Notes under the pieces: model-generated
The model's database searches: none
Told to the model about the DNA's origin: nothing
The model's input: only the letters and a program-made list of their open reading frames with translations
Shown here: positions 60,667 through 64,000 of the stretch, piece after piece
How the letters are laid out: each line of letters begins with the position of its first letter
Position numbering within the stretch: the stretch's first letter is position 1
Position numbers and translations under genes: made by a program
Assembly (NCBI RefSeq): GCF_001468265.1
Contig: NZ_LNRZ01000001.1
Location: forward strand, 62,001-126,000
Length of the DNA stretch: 64,000 nucleotides
Source of the DNA: Sphingopyxis sp. H050
GTDB taxonomy: Bacteria; Pseudomonadota; Alphaproteobacteria; Sphingomonadales; Sphingomonadaceae
Direction of reading: 5' to 3'

Positions 60667-61530
60667 TCAAAGCGTGATGTTGCGCGCCGCGCGCGATCGC
60701 GCGATCGGGATCGCCTGCCGCGCACGATCGCGCGCTTCGCCCGCGATCGGCGCGATCGCGAGGTCGAAACCACCGTCGCCGCTGCTGTTGCTCGCCTCGG
60801 CCTCGGCGAGGACGATGCCCCAGGGATCGCTGACGAGGCTGTGGCCATAGGTCGCGCGGCCGTCGGCGTGTGTGCCAGCCTGCGCGGCGGCGAGAATATG
60901 GCAACCGGTCTCGATCGCGCGCGCGCGGAGCAAAATGTGCCAATGGGCCTCGCCGGTCGAGACGGTGAAGGCCGCGGGCACGGCGATGATCTCTGCGCCG
61001 CCCTCGACGAGCGCGCGATAGAGTTCGGGAAAGCGGATGTCGTAGCAGATGGTGAGGCCGAGCCGCCCGATCGGCGTATCGACGACGGCGATCGCATCGC
61101 CCCCGGCATAGGCCGCCGATTCGGTCCAATTCTCCCCCGACGGCAGCGTCACGTCGAACATGTGGATCTTGTCATAGCGTGCCACGATCTCGCCGCTCGC
61201 CGCGATGACATGGCTGCGGTTGACGCGCTTGGCGCCGTCGTCGGACAGGAGCGGCATCGATCCCGTATGGAGCCACAGTCCGTGGCGCCGCGCCATGTCC
61301 TGCAACGCCGCGGGCCAGGGGCTGTCGGCCTCGCGCGCCACATGCGCGCCCGATCGCGCGCGGTCGCGGTCGAGCAGCAGCGACATTTCGGGGAGGAAGG
61401 CCATCGCCGCGCCCGCATCGGCGGCGGCGGCCATGGCCTTGTCGATCGTACTCAGGTTCGCGTCGGGATCGATCCCGCTCGTCATCTGGACGAGCGCGGC
61501 GAGCGGGGCGGCGGTGGCGGACACGGTCAT
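60667..61530 (-). CDS. Carbon-nitrogen hydrolase (nitrilase superfamily), Nit1/Nit2-like
   Basis: 287 aa amidase. Catalytic Glu in FLPEMS (about 45-50), Lys in YDKIHMFDV (about 119-127) and Cys in TICYDIRFPELYRAL (about 160-174). Nit-branch enzymes repair deaminated glutathione or cleave omega-amides; the IHMFDV and CYDIRFPE motifs fit that branch. Alone and divergent from the M16 peptidase gene, 88 bases apart. Confidence 0.92.
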   Translation of the reverse strand: MTVSATAAPLAALVQMTSGIDPDANLSTIDKAMAAAADAGAAMAFLPEMSLLLDRDRARSGAHVAREADSPWPAALQDMARRHGLWLHTGSMPLLSDDGAKRVNRSHVIAASGEIVARYDKIHMFDVTLPSGENWTESAAYAGGDAIAVVDTPIGRLGLTICYDIRFPELYRALVEGGAEIIAVPAAFTVSTGEAHWHILLRARAIETGCHILAAAQAGTHADGRATYGHSLVSDPWGIVLAEAEASNSSGDGGFDLAIAPIAGEARDRARQAIPIARSRAARNITL

Positions 61531-61618
61531 GCGGTCTGGCTAGGCCGATGATCGGCGCCGGGCAAGCGTTCGTCTAAGTTCAGTGGCCAGCAAGGTTCGA
61601 ACGCGATAAGGTGAGCCA

Positions 61619-64000
61619 ATGTCTTATTCTCCCGCGCCGCCGCGTCTTCGTTTCTCCCGCTCGCTTACAACCGCCTGCGCCGCCGCGACCGCGCTCGCGC
61701 TGCTTCCCATGGGGGCGGCTGCGCAGGATGCGCCGACAGCGGTGGCGGCGCCGGTCAATCCGAAGAATGCGGACTGGCTCTATGCCGGCAGCGACATCCC
61801 GCGCGATACCGCATGGAAATTCGGCGTGCTCCCGAACGGCGTCCGATACGCCGTCCGCAACAATGGCGTGCCCCCCGGCCAGGTGTCGATCCGCGTCCGC
61901 ATGGATGTCGGTTCGATGTTCGAGACCGACAAGGAACGCGGCTTTGCCCATCTGCTCGAGCATCTGACCTTCCGCGGATCGGAGCATATTCCCGACGGCG
62001 AGGCCAAGCGTATCTGGCAGCGGTTCGGCGTTACCTTCGGCAGCGATTCCAACGCGCAGACGACGCCGACGCAGACCGTCTATCAGCTCGATATCCCGAG
62101 CGTGACCCCGGCGACGCTCGACGAGAGCATGAAATTGCTGTCGGGCATGGTGCGCGAGCCGCTGATTTCCGACACGGCGGTCACCGCCGAGCGCGGCGTC
62201 GTGATGTCCGAGCTGCGCGAATCCGACGGTCCGCAAAAGCGCATCGCCGATGCGACCACGGCGCATCTTTTCGCCGGGCAGCTGCTTGGCGACCGCTCGC
62301 CGATCGGCACCAATGAATCGCTCGCCGCGGCGCGCGCCGATACGGTGCGGGCGTTCCACGACCGCTGGTACCGGCCGGAGCGCGCGGTGGTGGTGATCGC
62401 CGGCGACGGCGACCCGGCCGAATTCGAGCGGCTCATCGCGAAATATTATGGCGACTGGCGCGGCAGCGGCGCAGCGGTAAAGCAGCCCGATTTCGGCAAG
62501 CCCGACCCCAAGGCGCCGGTCGCGAAGGCGATCGTCGAGGCAAACCAGCCGCTCGCGCTGACGCTGGCGATGATCCGCCCGTGGAAAAAGCGCATCGACA
62601 CGGTGGAAAATACCCGGCGGCTCTACCTGGAGTTCATCGCGCAGGCGCTGGTCAACCGCCGCCTCGAAAATCGCGCGCGGGCGGGGGGCAGCTATCTCGT
62701 CGCCACCGTCGAGCAGCAATATGTCAGCCGCAGCGCCGACGTCACGATGGCGCAGATCGTTCCGCTCAGCGACTGGCAGGCGGCGCTCGCCGACGTGCGC
62801 GGGGTGATCGCCGATGCGGTGCAGACGCCGCCGTCGCAGGCCGACATCGACCGCGAGGCGAACGAAATCCAGGCGTTCCTCCAGAAGGAACTCGACAACG
62901 CCCGCAACGAGCCGGGCGCGCGGCTCGCCGACGACATCGTGCGCGCGGTCGACATCAGCGAGGTCGTGACCAGCCCGCAGGGGCAGGTCGACATGTTCAA
63001 GGCGATCCGCGCCTCGGCGACGCCGCAGGTGATGCTCGACATCAGCCGCGCGATCTTCGCCGCGCCGGTGACGCGCATCGTGCTGACGACGCCGACGCCG
63101 GTCGCGGGCGGCGACGGCGCGCTGCTCGCGGCGCTGGCGGCGCCCGCCAAGGCGCGCGACGATCGGCTCGCCGCGGCCAAGGTTGATTTCAGCCAACTGC
63201 CGGCGATCGGAACGCCCGGCACGATCACCTCTTCGGCGCTGCTCCCGGGCCTGCGCGCCGAGCGGATCGAATTCGCGAACGGCGTCACCGCGCTTGTCTC
63301 GAACAATCGCGTCGAGCCCGGCAAGGTGCGCGTCAACGTGCGCTTCGGATCGGGCAACCGCAGCGTCGCCGCCGATGCGCCGAACCTGCTGTGGACCGGC
63401 GATTACGCGCTGTTGGCGAGCGGCATCGGGCCGTGGGGTCAGAACGAGATCGACCAGCTGACCAACGGCCGCCAGATCCAGATGAATTTCTCCATCGAGG
63501 ACGACGCGTTCGAGCTGGCGGCCGAAAGCCGCCCGGCCGACCTGGCCGACCAGATGAAGCTGATCGCGGGCCAATTGTCGCAGCCGCGCTGGGATGCGGC
63601 GCCGGTCGAGCGCCTGCGGGTCGGTTTCCTCACCGGCTACGACCTCAACGATGCGACCCCCAACGCAGTGCTCGACCGCAATCTGCGCGGTTGGCTGACG
63701 GGCAACGACGCCCGCTGGACGCCGCCCGAGAAGGCCGAGATTTCGGCGCTGACCCCCGCTGCTTTCCGCGCCTTCTGGGAACCGCGGCTGGCGAGCGGGC
63801 CGATCGAGGTGCAGCTGTTCGGCGATCTGGCGTCGGTCGACTATCGCAAGATCCTGGCCGAGACGCTGGGCGCGCTGCCGCCGCGGGGGCCGGTTGCGCC
63901 GCCGTCGGGGCAGCAGGTCGCCTTCGCCAAGCATAATGTCACGCCGGAGATCGCCTATCACCGCGGCGAAAAGGGGCAGGCCGCGGCGATGACGGCGTGG
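61619..64000 (+). CDS. M16-family zinc peptidase, N-terminal part (3' end outside the window)
   Basis: 794 codons visible with no stop. Signal peptide about 1-35 (ends GAAAQDA), so the enzyme is periplasmic. The inverted zinc motif HLLEH is at residues 110-114, with the downstream Glu in ERGVVMSELRE (about 190-200). The second half repeats the M16 fold without the zinc residues, as in pitrilysin-like processing peptidases of about 950 aa. ATG 61619 follows AAGGTGAG. In Sphingomonadales such proteins are commonly annotated as insulinase family; targets unknown. Confidence 0.93.
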   Translation, partial: MSYSPAPPRLRFSRSLTTACAAATALALLPMGAAAQDAPTAVAAPVNPKNADWLYAGSDIPRDTAWKFGVLPNGVRYAVRNNGVPPGQVSIRVRMDVGSMFETDKERGFAHLLEHLTFRGSEHIPDGEAKRIWQRFGVTFGSDSNAQTTPTQTVYQLDIPSVTPATLDESMKLLSGMVREPLISDTAVTAERGVVMSELRESDGPQKRIADATTAHLFAGQLLGDRSPIGTNESLAAARADTVRAFHDRWYRPERAVVVIAGDGDPAEFERLIAKYYGDWRGSGAAVKQPDFGKPDPKAPVAKAIVEANQPLALTLAMIRPWKKRIDTVENTRRLYLEFIAQALVNRRLENRARAGGSYLVATVEQQYVSRSADVTMAQIVPLSDWQAALADVRGVIADAVQTPPSQADIDREANEIQAFLQKELDNARNEPGARLADDIVRAVDISEVVTSPQGQVDMFKAIRASATPQVMLDISRAIFAAPVTRIVLTTPTPVAGGDGALLAALAAPAKARDDRLAAAKVDFSQLPAIGTPGTITSSALLPGLRAERIEFANGVTALVSNNRVEPGKVRVNVRFGSGNRSVAADAPNLLWTGDYALLASGIGPWGQNEIDQLTNGRQIQMNFSIEDDAFELAAESRPADLADQMKLIAGQLSQPRWDAAPVERLRVGFLTGYDLNDATPNAVLDRNLRGWLTGNDARWTPPEKAEISALTPAAFRAFWEPRLASGPIEVQLFGDLASVDYRKILAETLGALPPRGPVAPPSGQQVAFAKHNVTPEIAYHRGEKGQAAAMTAW

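Overview
The window looks like chromosomal DNA of an alphaproteobacterium of the order Sphingomonadales, most likely Sphingopyxis or a close relative. The reasons are the very high G+C with G/C-ending codons, protein sequences of sphingomonad type throughout, and several families of short palindromic intergenic repeats typical of that group. Genus assignment is an inference. No rRNA, complete insertion sequence, prophage or CRISPR array was seen.

Layout. 1-4.0 kb: 3' part of an ATP-dependent DNA ligase, iron superoxide dismutase, L-serine dehydratase, an orphan SUKH-type immunity protein and the stump of a LysR gene. 4.6-10.4 kb: glutathione-dependent formaldehyde oxidation (frmA and fghA, separated by purU, a VOC protein, an Ala-tRNA(Pro) deacylase and a LysR/SDR divergent pair). 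10.5-15.4 kb, minus strand: quinone oxidoreductase, DEAD-box helicase, a YhiN-type flavoprotein and a Gre-family factor with a 59-aa partner. 15.5-19.1 kb: a complete bufferin-type operon (DUF2282 precursor, DUF692 MNIO enzyme, DUF2063 partner, DoxX membrane protein) with its own ECF sigma factor and NrsF-like anti-sigma factor. 19.1-23 kb: two DUF2807 head-GIN proteins, a TonB-like protein, an SDR and a permuted papain-like secreted protein. 23.2-26.3 kb: a short secreted ORF with a possible attenuator, then secA. 27.3-31.3 kb: the Anbu proteasome-homologue cluster. 31.4-38.8 kb: acs, an ALDH7-type dehydrogenase, a thiolase-like protein, a crotonase and a GST. 38.9-46.1 kb: gltD, a DUF2059 protein and gltB. 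46.2-49.1 kb: uppP, a broken lipoprotein gene, an NDUFA9-like protein, tRNA-Leu and tRNA-Thr, and two fused gene stumps. 49.1-58.6 kb: a catabolic CoA-thioester cluster under a divergent IclR regulator, followed by a ferredoxin-reductase-like flavoprotein. 58.6-64 kb: DUF4126 protein, NUDIX hydrolase, a 74-aa membrane protein, a nitrilase-family amidase and the 5' part of an M16 peptidase.

The strongest system is the bufferin operon. Its six genes overlap or nearly touch. A sequence identical to the Caulobacter SigF promoter (GTAACC, 16 bases, CGAA) lies just upstream of the precursor gene, and a second exact match lies inside bufC before the membrane, sigma and anti-sigma genes. The MNIO enzyme has Gln where the family consensus has Glu in the ENY motif. 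Other leads are a SecM-like arrangement before secA, a 17-bp perfect palindrome covering the Shine-Dalgarno of a GIN-domain lipoprotein, LiuR-like operators before an SDR and a crotonase gene, and decayed gene junctions beside the tRNA pair and the immunity gene.
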